Source: Psychrobacter faecalis
Lineage (GTDB): Bacteria > Pseudomonadota > Gammaproteobacteria > Pseudomonadales > Moraxellaceae
NCBI RefSeq assembly: GCF_016107575.1
Contig: NZ_JABAST010000010.1
Coordinates: 16,396 to 80,395, forward strand
Length of the DNA: 64,000 nt
Reading direction: 5' to 3'
Below the pieces are notes generated by a model that searched no databases, was not told the origin of the DNA, and saw nothing but the letters and a program-made list of their open reading frames with translations. The translations under genes were made by a program, and so were the position numbers. Numbering within the stretch: the first letter of the stretch is position 1; the number at the start of each line of letters is the position of its first letter. Shown in pieces: positions 35,138-45,263 of this stretch.

Positions 35138-35653
35138 ATGGCTAGAAATGATAAAAATGATAAAAATGAACAGACTGACGGTCTAGTAGAACGCTTAGTT
35201 ACCGTTGATCGCGTTGCAAAAGTGGTTAAAGGTGGTCGTATTTTCTCATTCACTGCGCTAACTGTAGTGGGTGATGGCAATGGCCGTGTTGGTTTTGGTC
35301 GTGGTAAAGCACGTGAAGTACCAGCCGCTATTCAAAAAGCACTTGAAGCTGCTAAGCGCAACATGATTACTGTTGAGCTTGATGGTGCAACATTGTTCCA
35401 TCCGATCAAAGCACGTCATGGTGCTAGTAAAGTCTACATGCAGCCTGCATCTGAAGGTACTGGTGTAATCGCTGGTGGCGCAATGCGTGCAGTATTAGAA
35501 GTTGCTGGTGTTAAAGACGTTTTAACGAAATCTCATGGTTCTACCAACACGGCAAACGTTGTACGTGCAACATTTAACGGTTTACGTGATATGTCAACTC
35601 CAGAAAAGATGGCAGCAAAACGTGGTAAATCTGTAGACGAAATCTTGGGTTAA
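35138..35653 (+). CDS. rpsE: 30S ribosomal protein S5 (uS5)
   Basis: 171 residues. S5 motif [20 protein letters not shown] followed by [20 protein letters not shown]. Part of the mRNA entry site and decoding fidelity. The first ~15 residues are a Asp/Lys/Asn-rich extension. Confidence 0.98.
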   Translation: MARNDKNDKNEQTDGLVERLVTVDRVAKVVKGGRIFSFTALTVVGDGNGRVGFGRGKAREVPAAIQKALEAAKRNMITVELDGATLFHPIKARHGASKVYMQPASEGTGVIAGGAMRAVLEVAGVKDVLTKSHGSTNTANVVRATFNGLRDMSTPEKMAAKRGKSVDEILG

Positions 35654-35675
35654 CTTAGAAACTAGGTGAGTTACG

Positions 35676-35855
35676 ATGAAAAAAATGAAAGTCACTCAAT
35701 TTAAATCGGGTGCCCATCGCCTCAAGAGCCACAAAGCGAGCTTGAAAGGATTGGGTTTACGCCGTATTGGTCATACTGTTGAAGTAGAAGATACTCCTTC
35801 AACCCGTGGTATGGTCAATCGCGTCAACTACATGGTAAAAGTGGAGGAAGCGTAA
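35676..35855 (+). CDS. rpmD: 50S ribosomal protein L30 (uL30)
   Basis: 59 residues: [12 protein letters not shown], then [20 protein letters not shown]. An ATG three codons later is possible. The stop overlaps the rplO start (TAATG). Short form typical of bacteria. Confidence 0.97.
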   Translation: MKKMKVTQFKSGAHRLKSHKASLKGLGLRRIGHTVEVEDTPSTRGMVNRVNYMVKVEEA

Positions 35856-36295
35856 TGGGACTTAGATTAAATGAATTATCACCAGGTGTTGGCGCGAAAA
35901 AAACTGCCCAACGTCGTGGTCGTGGTATCGGTTCAGGTCTTGGCAAAACTGGTGGTCGCGGTGTAAAAGGTCAGAAATCTCGTTCAGGTTCTAGCATCCG
36001 CTCAGGATTTGAAGGTGGTCAAATGCCTTTATATCGTCGCCTACCAAAATTTGGCTTTACCAGTAAAATGGCAATGACGACTGCTGAAGTTCGTCTGTCT
36101 GAATTAAACAAAGTCGAAGGCGATGTGGTTAGCATTGAAACACTAAAAGCTGCTAACGTTATCCGTCATGACATGAAACGCGTTCGTATTATGTTGTCAG
36201 GCGAAGTCACTAAAGCTTATACTTTTAAAGGTATCAAAGTGACTAAAGGCGCCAAGCAAGCAATCGAAGCTGCTGGTGGTAGCATCGAGGAGTAG
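35855..36295 (+). CDS. rplO: 50S ribosomal protein L15 (uL15)
   Basis: 146 residues. [20 protein letters not shown] with the Gly/Arg-rich stretch [20 protein letters not shown], then [17 protein letters not shown]. Late 50S assembly protein. Ends 4 bases before the secY GTG. Confidence 0.98.
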   Translation: MGLRLNELSPGVGAKKTAQRRGRGIGSGLGKTGGRGVKGQKSRSGSSIRSGFEGGQMPLYRRLPKFGFTSKMAMTTAEVRLSELNKVEGDVVSIETLKAANVIRHDMKRVRIMLSGEVTKAYTFKGIKVTKGAKQAIEAAGGSIEE

Positions 36296-36299
36296 TAAC

Positions 36300-37646
36300 G
36301 TGTCAAAACAATCAATGTCATCGACTGGTATACCGCTCAATCCATTTGCCTTTATACGTAAGTATGATGAATTATGGACGCGTTTATTATTCTTAATCGG
36401 CGCATTGATTGTTTATCGTTTAGGGTCACATATTCCAGTACCGGGTATCAATCCGGTTAACTTGGCTGATCTGTTTTCGCGCAACGAAAATACCATTTTG
36501 AGCATGTTTAACATGTTCTCAGGTGGTGCACTAGAACGTATGTCCATCATGGCACTTGGCATCATGCCATATATTTCAGCGTCTATTATCGTTCAGATGA
36601 TGTCGGCGGTATTGCCATCGCTTGAAGCCCTCAAAAAAGAAGGCGAAGCGGGACGACGTAAGCTAAACAAGTACACCCGTCAAGGGACACTTGGATTAGC
36701 ACTAGTACAGTCATTAGGAATGTGTGCTGGCCTTATCAGTCAGAATCTTACCTTATCTACTGGTTTGACTTTTTATATTCCAGCGGTTACCTCATTGGTA
36801 GCTGGCGCTATGTTCCTAATGTGGCTTGGTGAGCAAATTACAGAACGCGGCGTGGGTAATGGTATCTCAATGCTCATCTTTGCGAGTATTGTGGCTGGTA
36901 CGCCAGGTATGATTTCGCAGTCTATCGAACAGGTCAATCAAGGGCAGATGAACTTGATTGTACTTTTTATCTTTGTATTGCTAGGCATCGCGGTGACTGC
37001 CGGTATCGTTTATATTGAACGAGCGCAGCGCCGTGTCCCAGTAAACTATGCGCAGAAGCAACAACAAGGTCGCAAAATTTATGCTCAGCAGCAGTCGCAT
37101 TTGCCGCTTAAGCTAAATATGGCAGGGGTTATTCCCGCTATTTTTGCCAGCTCGTTATTGTTGTTTCCAGCAAGTTTAGGACAATGGGTTGGTCAATCGG
37201 CTGATCCTACTTTTACACAAAAGATATTACAAAATATGGCATTGGTGTTGTCTCCAGGGCAGCCGCTGTATTTGGTTCTGTTTGGCGCAATGATTATTTT
37301 CTTCTGTTACTTTTACACGGCATTGGTATTTAGTCCGCGTGAAGTTGCTGAAAACCTTAAACGTAGTGGTGCGTATATCCCAGGTATTCGCCCCGGACAA
37401 CAAACTCAGCGTTACCTTGATCATGTATTAAACCGACTGACCTTTATTGGCGCGATGTATATGACGGTTATTTGTTTAATGCCAATGGTCGTGCAGTCAT
37501 CGTTTGGTGTGCCGTTTCAACTTGGTGGTACGTCATTACTGATTATGGTGGTTGTGGTAATGGACTTCATTTCGCAAATCCAAGCGCATTTGATGACCCA
37601 TCAATATCATGATCAGACGTTAATTCAATCGCCCACTCAACCTTAA
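36300..37646 (+). CDS. secY: protein translocase subunit SecY
   Basis: 448 residues from the GTG at 36300, with GAGGAG seven bases upstream; an in-frame start inside rplO (36276) is rejected. Ten membrane spans, starting with [20 protein letters not shown]; plug-region sequence and the late [16 protein letters not shown] are typical. SecY forms the SecYEG channel with SecE and SecG and is fed by SecA or the ribosome. Confidence 0.98.
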   Translation: MSKQSMSSTGIPLNPFAFIRKYDELWTRLLFLIGALIVYRLGSHIPVPGINPVNLADLFSRNENTILSMFNMFSGGALERMSIMALGIMPYISASIIVQMMSAVLPSLEALKKEGEAGRRKLNKYTRQGTLGLALVQSLGMCAGLISQNLTLSTGLTFYIPAVTSLVAGAMFLMWLGEQITERGVGNGISMLIFASIVAGTPGMISQSIEQVNQGQMNLIVLFIFVLLGIAVTAGIVYIERAQRRVPVNYAQKQQQGRKIYAQQQSHLPLKLNMAGVIPAIFASSLLLFPASLGQWVGQSADPTFTQKILQNMALVLSPGQPLYLVLFGAMIIFFCYFYTALVFSPREVAENLKRSGAYIPGIRPGQQTQRYLDHVLNRLTFIGAMYMTVICLMPMVVQSSFGVPFQLGGTSLLIMVVVVMDFISQIQAHLMTHQYHDQTLIQSPTQP

Positions 37647-37678
37647 ATGAGCGGTACGATATCTCAAAGGAGTATGCT

Positions 37679-37795
37679 ATGAAAGTTCAAGCATCAGTTA
37701 AGAAGATTTGTGGTAGCTGTAAAGTTGTGCGCCGTAAAGGCCGTGTACATGTTATTTGTACCGCAGAACCTCGCCACAAGCAACGTCAAGGTTAA
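37679..37795 (+). CDS. rpmJ: 50S ribosomal protein L36 (bL36), zinc type
   Basis: 38 residues: [20 protein letters not shown], then [14 protein letters not shown]. The zinc ligands C11, C14, C27 and H33 are present. AAGGAG upstream. Last gene of spc, a usual neighbour of secY. Confidence 0.97.
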   Translation: MKVQASVKKICGSCKVVRRKGRVHVICTAEPRHKQRQG

Positions 37796-37857
37796 TGTTT
37801 TAAAGACATAAAGCGTCACGCTTATTGGTTTTATAAAATTAATACTTGAAAAATAAC

Positions 37858-37879
37858 GGCGGATGCGATATCATCCGCC
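37858..37879 (+). other. GC-rich hairpin between rpmJ and rpsM
   Basis: GGCGGATG pairs with CATCCGCC (8 bp, 6-base loop CGATAT). No T run follows on the plus strand. Could be the 3' end structure of the spc transcript. Confidence 0.55.
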
Positions 37880-37975
37880 ACTTGCCGTAGTTTATGCAAA
37901 ATCTTTTATAAAATGGTCAATGAAGAGACTTGTTATCAAGTTGAAGCAGCGATAATAATTATAAAAGCTTTAGTA

Positions 37976-38004
37976 TTGACAGCAACAAATCTGAAAAATA
38001 ACGC
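37976..38004 (+). promoter_or_regulatory. candidate alpha operon promoter
   Basis: -35 TTGACA is a perfect consensus (37976-37981) with a 17-base spacer, but the -10 TAACGC (37999-38004) is weak, suggesting an activated or otherwise controlled promoter. Only about 40 bases remain before rpsM. Confidence 0.45.
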
Positions 38005-38049
38005 TTTATTAATGAATAAAGCTTATTTTTCTTTAATGGAGAGAAATCA

Positions 38050-38406
38050 ATGGCTCGTATTGCCGGCGTAAACATTCCGGATAATAAGCATGCTGTTATT
38101 TCACTAACTTATATCTTTGGTATAGGTCGTACCACTGCTCAGAAAATCTTAGAAGCAGTTGGCATTGCCCCTACTACTAAAGTTAGCCAGTTAGATGATA
38201 CACAGTTAGATGCTATCCGTGCACAAGTTGCAAATTACATGACTGAAGGTGATCTTCGTCGTGAAGTGTCAATGAATATCAAGCGCTTGGTTGATCTTGG
38301 TTGTTACCGTGGCATCCGCCATCGCCGTAACCTACCAGTTAGAGGTCAGAACACCAAGAACAACGCTCGTACTCGTAAGGGTCCGACACGCCCTCTCAAA
38401 AGATAA
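38050..38406 (+). CDS. rpsM: 30S ribosomal protein S13 (uS13)
   Basis: 118 residues. [20 protein letters not shown] and the C-terminal [20 protein letters not shown], the basic tail that contacts tRNA. Forms bridges B1a/B1b to the 50S. First gene of the alpha operon. Confidence 0.98.
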   Translation: MARIAGVNIPDNKHAVISLTYIFGIGRTTAQKILEAVGIAPTTKVSQLDDTQLDAIRAQVANYMTEGDLRREVSMNIKRLVDLGCYRGIRHRRNLPVRGQNTKNNARTRKGPTRPLKR

Positions 38407-38426
38407 TTAACTTAGGAAGCTAAAAG

Positions 38427-38816
38427 ATGGCTAAAGACACTCGTAGTCGCAAAAAAGTGACTCGTCGTTCAGTATCGGAGGGCGTTGCCCATATCCATGC
38501 GTCTTTTAATAACACCATTGTTACGATTACCGATCGTCAAGGTAATGCACTGGCTTGGGCCACTTCAGGTGGACAAGGCTTCCGTGGTTCACGTAAATCT
38601 ACACCATTTGCAGCTCAGGTTGCAGCTGAAGTCGCTGGTAAAGCGGCTCAAGAATACGGTGTTAAGAATATCGACGTTTTGGTCAAAGGACCAGGACCGG
38701 GTCGTGAGTCTGCGGTAAGAGCACTTGGTGCATTGGGTTATAAAGTTAACAGCATCTCTGATGTGACCCCAATCCCACACAATGGTTGCCGTGCGCCGAA
38801 AAAGCGCCGCGTCTAA
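38427..38816 (+). CDS. rpsK: 30S ribosomal protein S11 (uS11)
   Basis: 129 residues. [20 protein letters not shown], then [20 protein letters not shown] and the end RAPKKRRV. Platform protein close to the Shine-Dalgarno helix. Confidence 0.98.
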   Translation: MAKDTRSRKKVTRRSVSEGVAHIHASFNNTIVTITDRQGNALAWATSGGQGFRGSRKSTPFAAQVAAEVAGKAAQEYGVKNIDVLVKGPGPGRESAVRALGALGYKVNSISDVTPIPHNGCRAPKKRRV

Positions 38817-38864
38817 TATTAAAGACGAAGCTTTTTATCATAAGAGCTTATAGGAGACATAACA

Positions 38865-39506
38865 ATGGCCCGTTATATTGGACCAAAACTCAAATTATCA
38901 CGTCGTGAAGGTACAGACTTAGGCCTTAAGTCTGGTGTTAAACCATATGACGTAAAAACGAAAAAAGCGGCTCGTCCACCTGGTCAACATGGTGTCAGCC
39001 GTAATAAGAGCTCAGAGTACTCTCTACAGTTACGTGAAAAACAAAAAGTTAAGCGTATCTACGGTGTACTAGAGCGTCAGTTTGCTAACTACTATAAAGA
39101 AGCTGCTCGTAAGCGTGGCGCTACTGGTGAAAACCTACTAGCAATGCTTGAGAGTCGCCTTGATAACGTCGTTTATCGCATGGGCTTTGGCTCAACTCGT
39201 GCTGAAGCACGTCAGCTAGTTAGCCATCGCACTGTGATGGTAAAAAAAGCTGGCCGCGATGAGTTTGTTCGTGTGAACATTCCATCAATTCAGTTGCAAG
39301 ATGGTGATGTCGTCGCTATCCGTGAGAAGTCTCGCGAACAACTACGTATTAAAAACGCTATTGAACTAGCGACACAACGTGGTATTCCAGAATGGCTAGA
39401 TGTTGACCACAGCAAGCTACAGGGCACGTTTAAACAAGCGCCTGATCGCATTGATCTACCTGCTGAAATCAACGAAAGCTTGATCGTTGAGCTATACTCT
39501 AAGTAA
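38865..39506 (+). CDS. rpsD: 30S ribosomal protein S4 (uS4)
   Basis: 213 residues, a few more than the usual 206. RNA-binding S4 domain in [33 protein letters not shown]. 30S assembly initiator, and in E. coli repressor of the alpha operon. No zinc-type Cys cluster at the N-terminus. Confidence 0.97.
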   Translation: MARYIGPKLKLSRREGTDLGLKSGVKPYDVKTKKAARPPGQHGVSRNKSSEYSLQLREKQKVKRIYGVLERQFANYYKEAARKRGATGENLLAMLESRLDNVVYRMGFGSTRAEARQLVSHRTVMVKKAGRDEFVRVNIPSIQLQDGDVVAIREKSREQLRIKNAIELATQRGIPEWLDVDHSKLQGTFKQAPDRIDLPAEINESLIVELYSK

Positions 39507-39587
39507 GTAACGTACTGCTCGATGTTATAATAATAGCATTGAGCAATTGACGTTAATTAAACCAGTTTAATAAATCGAGGTGACATC

Positions 39588-40595
39588 ATGATGCTAAGTG
39601 CAACTGAGTTTCTAACGCCGAACGCCATTAACGTGGATACGGTTAATGAAACAATTGCGAAAGTCACGCTCGAACCGTTAGAACGCGGCTTTGGGCATAC
39701 TTTAGGTAATGCCTTACGTCGCATCTTGTTATCTTCATTACCTGGTGCTGCAGTCATTGAAGCTGAGATTGATGGTGTTGACCATGAATATTCAACGCTT
39801 GAAGGACTACAAGAAGACGTGCTTGACTTGCTTTTGAACTTAAAAGGCTTGGCAATCACCCTTCATGACCAAAATGAAGTATTCTTGACCTTGGATAAAC
39901 AAGGTCCAGGCACTATTACTGCTGCAGACATCACGTTGCCGCATAATGTCGACATTATCAATCCAGAATTGGTATTAGGTACATTAAGCGACCGTGGTCA
40001 TCTTAAGATGCGTTTGCGTGTGGTAATGGGTCGTGGATATGAGCCAGCAAACCAGCGCCGTGAAGATGGTGACACTAAAGCGATTGGACGCTTAAAGCTT
40101 GATGCAAGTTTTAGTCCAGTACTGCGTGTTGCTTATCAGGTTGAGAACGCACGTGTAGAACAACGTACCGATCTTGATCGTCTTATCATCGAGCTTGAAA
40201 CTAATGGCACTATCGATCCAGAAGAAGCAATTCGTAAAGCAGCCACTATTTTACAACAGCAGATTTCTATCTTTGTTGACCTAGAAGCTGAAGAAGCGCC
40301 TGAGCCTGTGAAAGAAAAAGAAGAGGTTGATCCGGTGCTATTACGCCCTGTGGACGATCTTGAACTAACGGTTCGCTCAGCCAACTGCTTGAAAGCTGAA
40401 AACATTTACTATATCGGTGATTTGGTACAGCGTTCAGAGACTGAACTACTAAAAACCCCAAATCTTGGTAAGAAATCATTGACCGAAATCAAAGACGTAT
40501 TAGCGTCTAAAGATTTAGAGCTCGGTATGCGCCTAGACAATTGGCCACCAGCTGACCTTCGTGTCGATGATCGCTTTTCTTATCGTAGCCGTTAA
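39588..40595 (+). CDS. rpoA: DNA-directed RNA polymerase subunit alpha
   Basis: 335 residues. N-terminal dimerisation domain ([20 protein letters not shown] at about 26-45) and C-terminal domain from about 250 with [20 protein letters not shown] and [20 protein letters not shown], which binds UP elements and activators. Confidence 0.98.
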   Translation: MMLSATEFLTPNAINVDTVNETIAKVTLEPLERGFGHTLGNALRRILLSSLPGAAVIEAEIDGVDHEYSTLEGLQEDVLDLLLNLKGLAITLHDQNEVFLTLDKQGPGTITAADITLPHNVDIINPELVLGTLSDRGHLKMRLRVVMGRGYEPANQRREDGDTKAIGRLKLDASFSPVLRVAYQVENARVEQRTDLDRLIIELETNGTIDPEEAIRKAATILQQQISIFVDLEAEEAPEPVKEKEEVDPVLLRPVDDLELTVRSANCLKAENIYYIGDLVQRSETELLKTPNLGKKSLTEIKDVLASKDLELGMRLDNWPPADLRVDDRFSYRSR

Positions 40596-40614
40596 ACTTT
40601 AAGGATTTTTGACT

Positions 40615-40974
40615 ATGCGCCATCGTAAGAGTGGAGTCAAGCTGGGTCGTACCGGCAGTCATCGTAAGGCAATGTTTCAGAACATGACCAACTCATTATT
40701 TGAGCATGAACTGATCAAAACAACTTTACCAAAAGCAAAAGAATTGCGCCGTGTTGCTGAGCCATTAATCACTTTGGCTAAAGAAGACAGCGTTGCTAAT
40801 CGCCGTTTGGCATTTAGCCGTATGCGTAGCAAAACTATGGTAGGTAAATTATTTGGCACGTTAGGTCCTCGTTACCAAACTCGTCCAGGTGGTTATTTGC
40901 GTATCGTAAAATGCGGTTACCGTGATGGTGACAATGCGCCAATGGCTTATGTAGAATTGGTTGATCGTGACTAA
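40615..40974 (+). CDS. rplQ: 50S ribosomal protein L17 (bL17)
   Basis: 119 residues from the ATG at 40615 ([20 protein letters not shown]), with AAGGA nine bases upstream; a TTG two codons earlier is rejected. Lies at the tunnel exit. Last gene of the alpha operon. Confidence 0.98.
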   Translation: MRHRKSGVKLGRTGSHRKAMFQNMTNSLFEHELIKTTLPKAKELRRVAEPLITLAKEDSVANRRLAFSRMRSKTMVGKLFGTLGPRYQTRPGGYLRIVKCGYRDGDNAPMAYVELVDRD

Positions 40975-40999
40975 TTTTATACGCTCATTGTATAATAAA

Positions 41000-41028
41000 A
41001 AAAGCTCCAATAATTTGGAGCTTTTTTT
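41000..41028. terminator. bidirectional terminator rplQ / yciO-family gene
   Basis: AAAAGCTCCAA pairs with TTTGGAGCTTT around a TAA loop, with T runs on both strands. Serves the convergent alpha operon and the gene at 41056-41676. Confidence 0.9.
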
Positions 41029-41055
41029 ATGCCTTTTATTTATAAAAGCTATTAT

Positions 41056-41676
41056 TTATGGCACTAGTGAGCTGACATCAGCCGCGCCTTGTCTGATGAT
41101 TTCAGGCTGATTGCTGGTCATATCAACGATGGTGGTCAATTTTGTGGTTTTAATACCCGCATTAATAAGACCATCTATTTGATTACCGAGTAGCTCTTCA
41201 ATTTCAAAGGGATCGTCCAATATGCCATCGCGGTGCGGCAATATGAGTGAACTGGTTAATATAGGCTCGTCCATCGCTGCTAGCAATGCTTGCGCGATGG
41301 GGTTACTTGGCACGCGAATACCAATGGTTTTTTTCTTAGGATGCGCCAACTTCTTAGGTACATCTTTGGTGGCGTTTAAGATAAAGGTAATCGGTGCCGG
41401 TGTATGGGCTTTTAGCTGTTTAAATTGCACATTGTCTACCGTGGCATAGTTGGCAATTTCACTTAAATCGCGACATAACAAGGTAAATTGATGCTTATCA
41501 TCAAGCTCACGGATATGTTTTAATTTTTCTAGCGCGTCTTTAGCGCCTAAGCGGCAGCCAAACGCATAACTGGTATCGGTAGGATAGATAACTAATTGAT
41601 CATTACGTAATAAATCCGCTGCTTGTTCGATAAGCCGCGGTTGTGGGTTGTCCGGATGAATGTAAAATACTTGCAT
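41056..41676 (-). CDS. Sua5/YciO/YrdC family protein (YciO type)
   Basis: 206 residues. LRNDQLVIYPTDTSYAFGCR, then KHIRELDDKHQFTLLCRDLS and KKTIGIRVPSNPIAQALLAA outline the YrdC fold. YrdC/TsaC makes threonylcarbamoyl-AMP for t6A in tRNA; the YciO branch is close but its activity is less clear. The PTDTSYAFGCR wording and Lys-Lys-Lys-Thr-Ile-Gly-Ile-Arg segment fit YciO better than TsaC, so I avoid naming it tsaC. Confidence 0.85.
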   Translation of the reverse strand: MQVFYIHPDNPQPRLIEQAADLLRNDQLVIYPTDTSYAFGCRLGAKDALEKLKHIRELDDKHQFTLLCRDLSEIANYATVDNVQFKQLKAHTPAPITFILNATKDVPKKLAHPKKKTIGIRVPSNPIAQALLAAMDEPILTSSLILPHRDGILDDPFEIEELLGNQIDGLINAGIKTTKLTTIVDMTSNQPEIIRQGAADVSSLVP

Positions 41677-41917
41677 GATTTTTCCTTATTTTTTAATTAT
41701 AGAGTGCTTCGTAGGTAGTTTTTAAAAAATGAAATTTTTTTGTTTTTTAGCATATCTCTCTGACAGCATCAAAAGATGGAACTACTATTCAATCAGTATA
41801 ACGCAAAGTAAATATAAGTTTATTAGCAAGGCGTTACGGTGGGTAGGGAAACGTTAACACTATAGTTGTGGACCGCTTTCGACAGGAAATACATATATAG
41901 AGCGCAGTTTTTCATCG

Positions 41918-42622
41918 CTAATTAGCAGTACAAATCGTTAATAATGCTTGCAATAATATTTTGGCATCACGTGGTATGACGTGAGGTTCAGCGATATATG
42001 CTTTGGCCTGCTGATAGACGTCCTGCGCAAAGGTGCTGGTACTGGTATCAAAGGTGGCAAACAGATTGTCTTGCGAGACTTGAAAAGGACGTCTGCACGC
42101 TAAAGTAAATAAACACTCTAACGCTTGGGGCTTGATTTCTACACGCTCAAACGCTTGTTGTTGAGCCTCTGTGCGCCCATCGGGAGCATACCAGTAGCCA
42201 AAGTCAGAGAGCTGTCTACGACGCTCACCTGCAATAAAAAAATGGCTTAGCTCATGCAATGCGCTTTGAAAGAAACCATGGGCAAATTCAATACGTGCTG
42301 GCTGATTGTCTTTGGCAGGAAAGTACTCTGGTTCGCCAGCGCCACGTACTAGGATAACGTGCTGGTGGGCAAATAACGTATTAAAGAGACTTATCAGCCA
42401 ATCGGTCGCTGTTTTTTCATTCTCATCAACAGTGTTGATATTTTCAGCATGGATAATTTTCTGCCATTGTTCTGACAGTGCGTTTAACTGCATCTTTGAA
42501 ATAGCGCTCAAAGACTCAGGTGGCTTTTTGGTTTCTAAAGTATTTAAACGATGTAGCAAGCGTTTTGCGTCAGAAACAGAAAGCAAAACAGAAAAGTCAG
42601 GATCCACAGCAGGCGATATCAT
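41918..42622 (-). CDS. epmC: elongation factor P hydroxylase EpmC
   Basis: 234 residues. Contains the family pattern ALHELSHFFIAGERRRQLSD, FGYWYAPDGRTEAQQQAFE and EIKPQALECLFTLAC; the HELSHF histidines and following acidic residues probably bind iron. EpmC hydroxylates the lysylated Lys of EF-P. A preceding variable N-terminal ~65 residues is longer than in E. coli YfcM. epmA and epmB are not in the window. Confidence 0.88.
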   Translation of the reverse strand: MISPAVDPDFSVLLSVSDAKRLLHRLNTLETKKPPESLSAISKMQLNALSEQWQKIIHAENINTVDENEKTATDWLISLFNTLFAHQHVILVRGAGEPEYFPAKDNQPARIEFAHGFFQSALHELSHFFIAGERRRQLSDFGYWYAPDGRTEAQQQAFERVEIKPQALECLFTLACRRPFQVSQDNLFATFDTSTSTFAQDVYQQAKAYIAEPHVIPRDAKILLQALLTICTAN

Positions 42623-42808
42623 ATGAATATATTAACCAAATAAAAAGGTAGAGCGCGTGATTTGCAACGCGAGCAAGCCAAGGTAAATGCAAACTTAATA
42701 CGAAAGCACTTACCAAAAATCTTAACATACTAGCCCTAGCGCTCATCAGCGCTTTCCGTTAGTATGGCAGGCAATATTATACACCGTTTTTGATGAATGA
42801 GGCCGCGC

Positions 42809-43402
42809 ATGTCAAGCACTCCAATAAACAAGCCGTCAGCGCTTCAGGCTGACAAAACAGCAGCTACGATGTCGAGCAACTTGCCAGAGGATATCTCTTT
42901 AAGCAAATGGGAAGACAGTGGCTTTGAATGGTCAGGGCAAGTTGCGCCGCGTTCGTTTGAGCGCCTAAATGCCATCTTGTCAACTGAGCACGAGCAATCA
43001 AACCTTGAGCTTAAAGCCAATCTATATCGCCATAATAATGTGTTGCATTTGTCTTTTACTTTCACAGGTGAGATATGGTTGACTTGTCAGCGTTGTTTGC
43101 AACCGATTGCTATTGATTTGACTGATGACTATGATATTGCATTATTAGATAACGAAAGCCAAGTGCGTTTGGTCGGTGAAGAGCAGGATTACTTGCTGCT
43201 CGATGAAATTATCACTGAGCCTGCGCCTGAGCGTTTATTGCCGTTTAAAAAATTGATCGAAGATGAAATTTTGCTAAAAGCGCCTATGGCACCAAAGCAC
43301 GATGATTGCGAGATGAGCGTTGAGCAGTTTGGTGACATTCCAGAAGAAGAGGAAAATGAGAATCCTTTTGCAGCGTTAGCATCGTTAAAGGGCAAGTTAT
43401 AG
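42809..43402 (+). CDS. yceD: YceD/DUF177 family protein
   Basis: 197 residues from the ATG at 42809, with GAGG six bases upstream; an ATG four codons earlier lacks a ribosome site. The signature WLTCQRCLQPIAIDLTDDYD has the CxxC pair, followed by DYLLLDEIITEPAPERLLPF. Involved in 23S rRNA accumulation in E. coli and plants. Lies upstream of rpmF-fabD-fabG-acpP as in other gammaproteobacteria. Confidence 0.93.
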   Translation: MSSTPINKPSALQADKTAATMSSNLPEDISLSKWEDSGFEWSGQVAPRSFERLNAILSTEHEQSNLELKANLYRHNNVLHLSFTFTGEIWLTCQRCLQPIAIDLTDDYDIALLDNESQVRLVGEEQDYLLLDEIITEPAPERLLPFKKLIEDEILLKAPMAPKHDDCEMSVEQFGDIPEEEENENPFAALASLKGKL

Positions 43403-43730
43403 CCGCGTAACTGGCAGTATAACGTCGATAAATCATTACTTTCTACCTTTTATCAGCTTTTTGCCCAAGAGTGAAAAGCAAGGCTTTATTAATTGGCGAA
43501 ACATGCGTATAATGTCCCGTTTATTGCATTCTAGCAACCTGCCGCTGGCAGAGAGAAGCTGGCTTCGCAAACGAACTATAGATTTTAGACGTAGTCAGCA
43601 CTTTAATACGTGTGGCAATCTATTTAACTAATGATGCGTAAGACTTAGGTTGTTGTGATTATATAGCCTCTGTCGGTATCGATTAAAGCTGAATTTCAAG
43701 CTTAACCCTTTTAAGTATAGGAGCTATATC
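43403..43730 (+). promoter_or_regulatory. yceD-rpmF spacer with promoter
   Basis: No gene seen in 328 bases. -10 TATAAT (43508-43513) with a 17-base spacer to a weak -35 TTTATT (43485-43490). A leader of about 210 bases would precede rpmF. In other species yceD and rpmF are only tens of bases apart, so this spacer is large. Confidence 0.5.
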
Positions 43731-43913
43731 ATGGCTGTTCAAAAAAGTCGTAAAAGTCGTTCTCGTCGTGACATGCGCCGTTCACATCATCGTATGGAAG
43801 TGGCTGAATTAAGCATCGACGCTACTACTGGTGAAAAACATCGTCGTCATCACATGACTAAAGATGGTTTCTATCGTGGTCGCCAGCTTTTCAAAGTTAG
43901 TCAAGACGCTTAA
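43731..43913 (+). CDS. rpmF: 50S ribosomal protein L32 (bL32), zinc-free type
   Basis: 60 residues: [20 protein letters not shown], then [20 protein letters not shown]. No Cys pairs, so this is the zinc-independent form. Near the tunnel exit. Confidence 0.97.
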   Translation: MAVQKSRKSRSRRDMRRSHHRMEVAELSIDATTGEKHRRHHMTKDGFYRGRQLFKVSQDA

Positions 43914-44013
43914 TTTATTTGCGCGCTGATGGTTGATGCAAAATGCTGGTAGTTCTAATGACTATCGATGATTTTACACAGTTGTTATGGTGCAAGCAGT
44001 TTAAGCAAATAAG

Positions 44014-44065
44014 AGCCAAGTTATCTCGCTATCATATATTATGAAGTCAGATATCTTGGCTTTTT
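44014..44065 (+). terminator. terminator after rpmF
   Basis: AGCCAAGTTATCT (44014-44026) pairs with AGATATCTTGGCT (44049-44061), one mismatch, followed by TTTTG. Splits rpmF from fabD. Confidence 0.65.
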
Positions 44066-44294
44066 GTTATCTATTTTTTATCAAGTAGTGATTATAGAGA
44101 TATTACATTTTAAGCGTTCAGTCTTTGATAGCTATGCTTATTGTCTGCGTCAGTGTATAGTTTAATAGCAGTCAGCTGTCTTAAAGGAATAATGATAGCG
44201 GTGCTTTGTACAGCGAATCTTTTTATTAGTCTCTAATTCTATAATAAACCCCATTCATTTAGGGGTATTTCCAATTAAATAAGGAATATTGGTT
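44066..44294 (+). promoter_or_regulatory. fabD leader region
   Basis: TATAAT (44240-44245) with a poor -35 is the best promoter candidate. A small stem ACCCC/GGGGT (44249-44268, loop ATTCATTTA or similar) follows in the leader just before the ribosome site. The whole gap rpmF-fabD is 381 bases with no gene seen. Confidence 0.4.
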
Positions 44295-45263
44295 ATGGCC
44301 TCTGTACCCGATATGGTAAAAAAACAACCCACCCGTATAGCTGTGCTATTCCCTGGACAAGGTTCACAAGTGGTCGGTATGCTGAGCGAGCTTGCTGAAA
44401 CCTATCCTGAAATTCGTGATACCTTTACCGAAGCCAGTACAGCGCTTGGTGAAGACTTATGGGTAATTTGTCAGGACGAAGACAAACTGAACCAAACCCA
44501 ATATACTCAGCCGGCTTTATTGACTGCTAGTATCGCTATTTGGCGCATCTTACAACAAAAAATAGAAGATAAGCCTTGTTACCTAGCGGGCCATTCCTTG
44601 GGTGAATATAGCGCCTTATGTGCTGCTGGCGTAATATCCTTAGCTGATGCGGTCAAACTGGTGCATAAACGCGGTCAATTGATGCAAGAGGCGGTGGCAG
44701 GGGTCGATACAGCGATGGCAGCGGTACTGGGTCTTGAAGACCACCGCGTCGAAAACTTATGCGAACAAGCGACCGAGCACGTTGATGATGCCATTGTTGG
44801 CGCCGCAAACTTTAATAGTCCAGGTCAAGTGGTGGTTTCAGGTAACGCCGCTGGTGTCAATGCCGTGATTGATAAAGTTCAAAATACCGGTAAAAAAGCC
44901 ATCCCATTAAAGGTTAGTGTGCCGTCGCATTGTGCGCTTATGGAGCCTGCGACTAGCGCTTTGGCGCAAGAGTTGGCAGCCATTCAATTTGATCAAGCGG
45001 CCATTCCAGTGATTCAAAACCGCCATGCGCGCGTTGAAAGCAATGCAGTCGCTATCAAGCAAGCATTGACCGAGCAGCTCAGTGAACCAGTCTTATGGTC
45101 AAAAACCATGCAGGAATTGGCCGACAAGCAAATTAATATTTTAATCGAATGTGGCAGTGGTAATGTTTTAAGTAATTTGGCCAAGCGTCAAGCACATCCT
45201 ATTGTGAGTTATCCTACCGACAAGCCTGCCCGTTTAGATAAGTTGATGGAGGTATTATCATGA
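44295..45263 (+). CDS. fabD: malonyl-CoA:ACP transacylase
   Basis: 322 residues from the ATG at 44295 with AAGGA nine bases upstream; a TTG two codons earlier is rejected. Oxyanion GQG loop in VLFPGQGSQVVGML; catalytic Ser in LAGHSLGEYSALCAAG; His in VSVPSHCALMEPA. Loads malonyl groups onto ACP for fatty acid elongation. The stop overlaps fabG by 4 bases. Confidence 0.97.
   Translation: MASVPDMVKKQPTRIAVLFPGQGSQVVGMLSELAETYPEIRDTFTEASTALGEDLWVICQDEDKLNQTQYTQPALLTASIAIWRILQQKIEDKPCYLAGHSLGEYSALCAAGVISLADAVKLVHKRGQLMQEAVAGVDTAMAAVLGLEDHRVENLCEQATEHVDDAIVGAANFNSPGQVVVSGNAAGVNAVIDKVQNTGKKAIPLKVSVPSHCALMEPATSALAQELAAIQFDQAAIPVIQNRHARVESNAVAIKQALTEQLSEPVLWSKTMQELADKQINILIECGSGNVLSNLAKRQAHPIVSYPTDKPARLDKLMEVLS

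Noticed and set aside
37858..37879. GC hairpin as plus-strand intrinsic terminator
   Set aside because: No T run follows on the plus strand; the T-rich side is on the minus strand where no gene ends.
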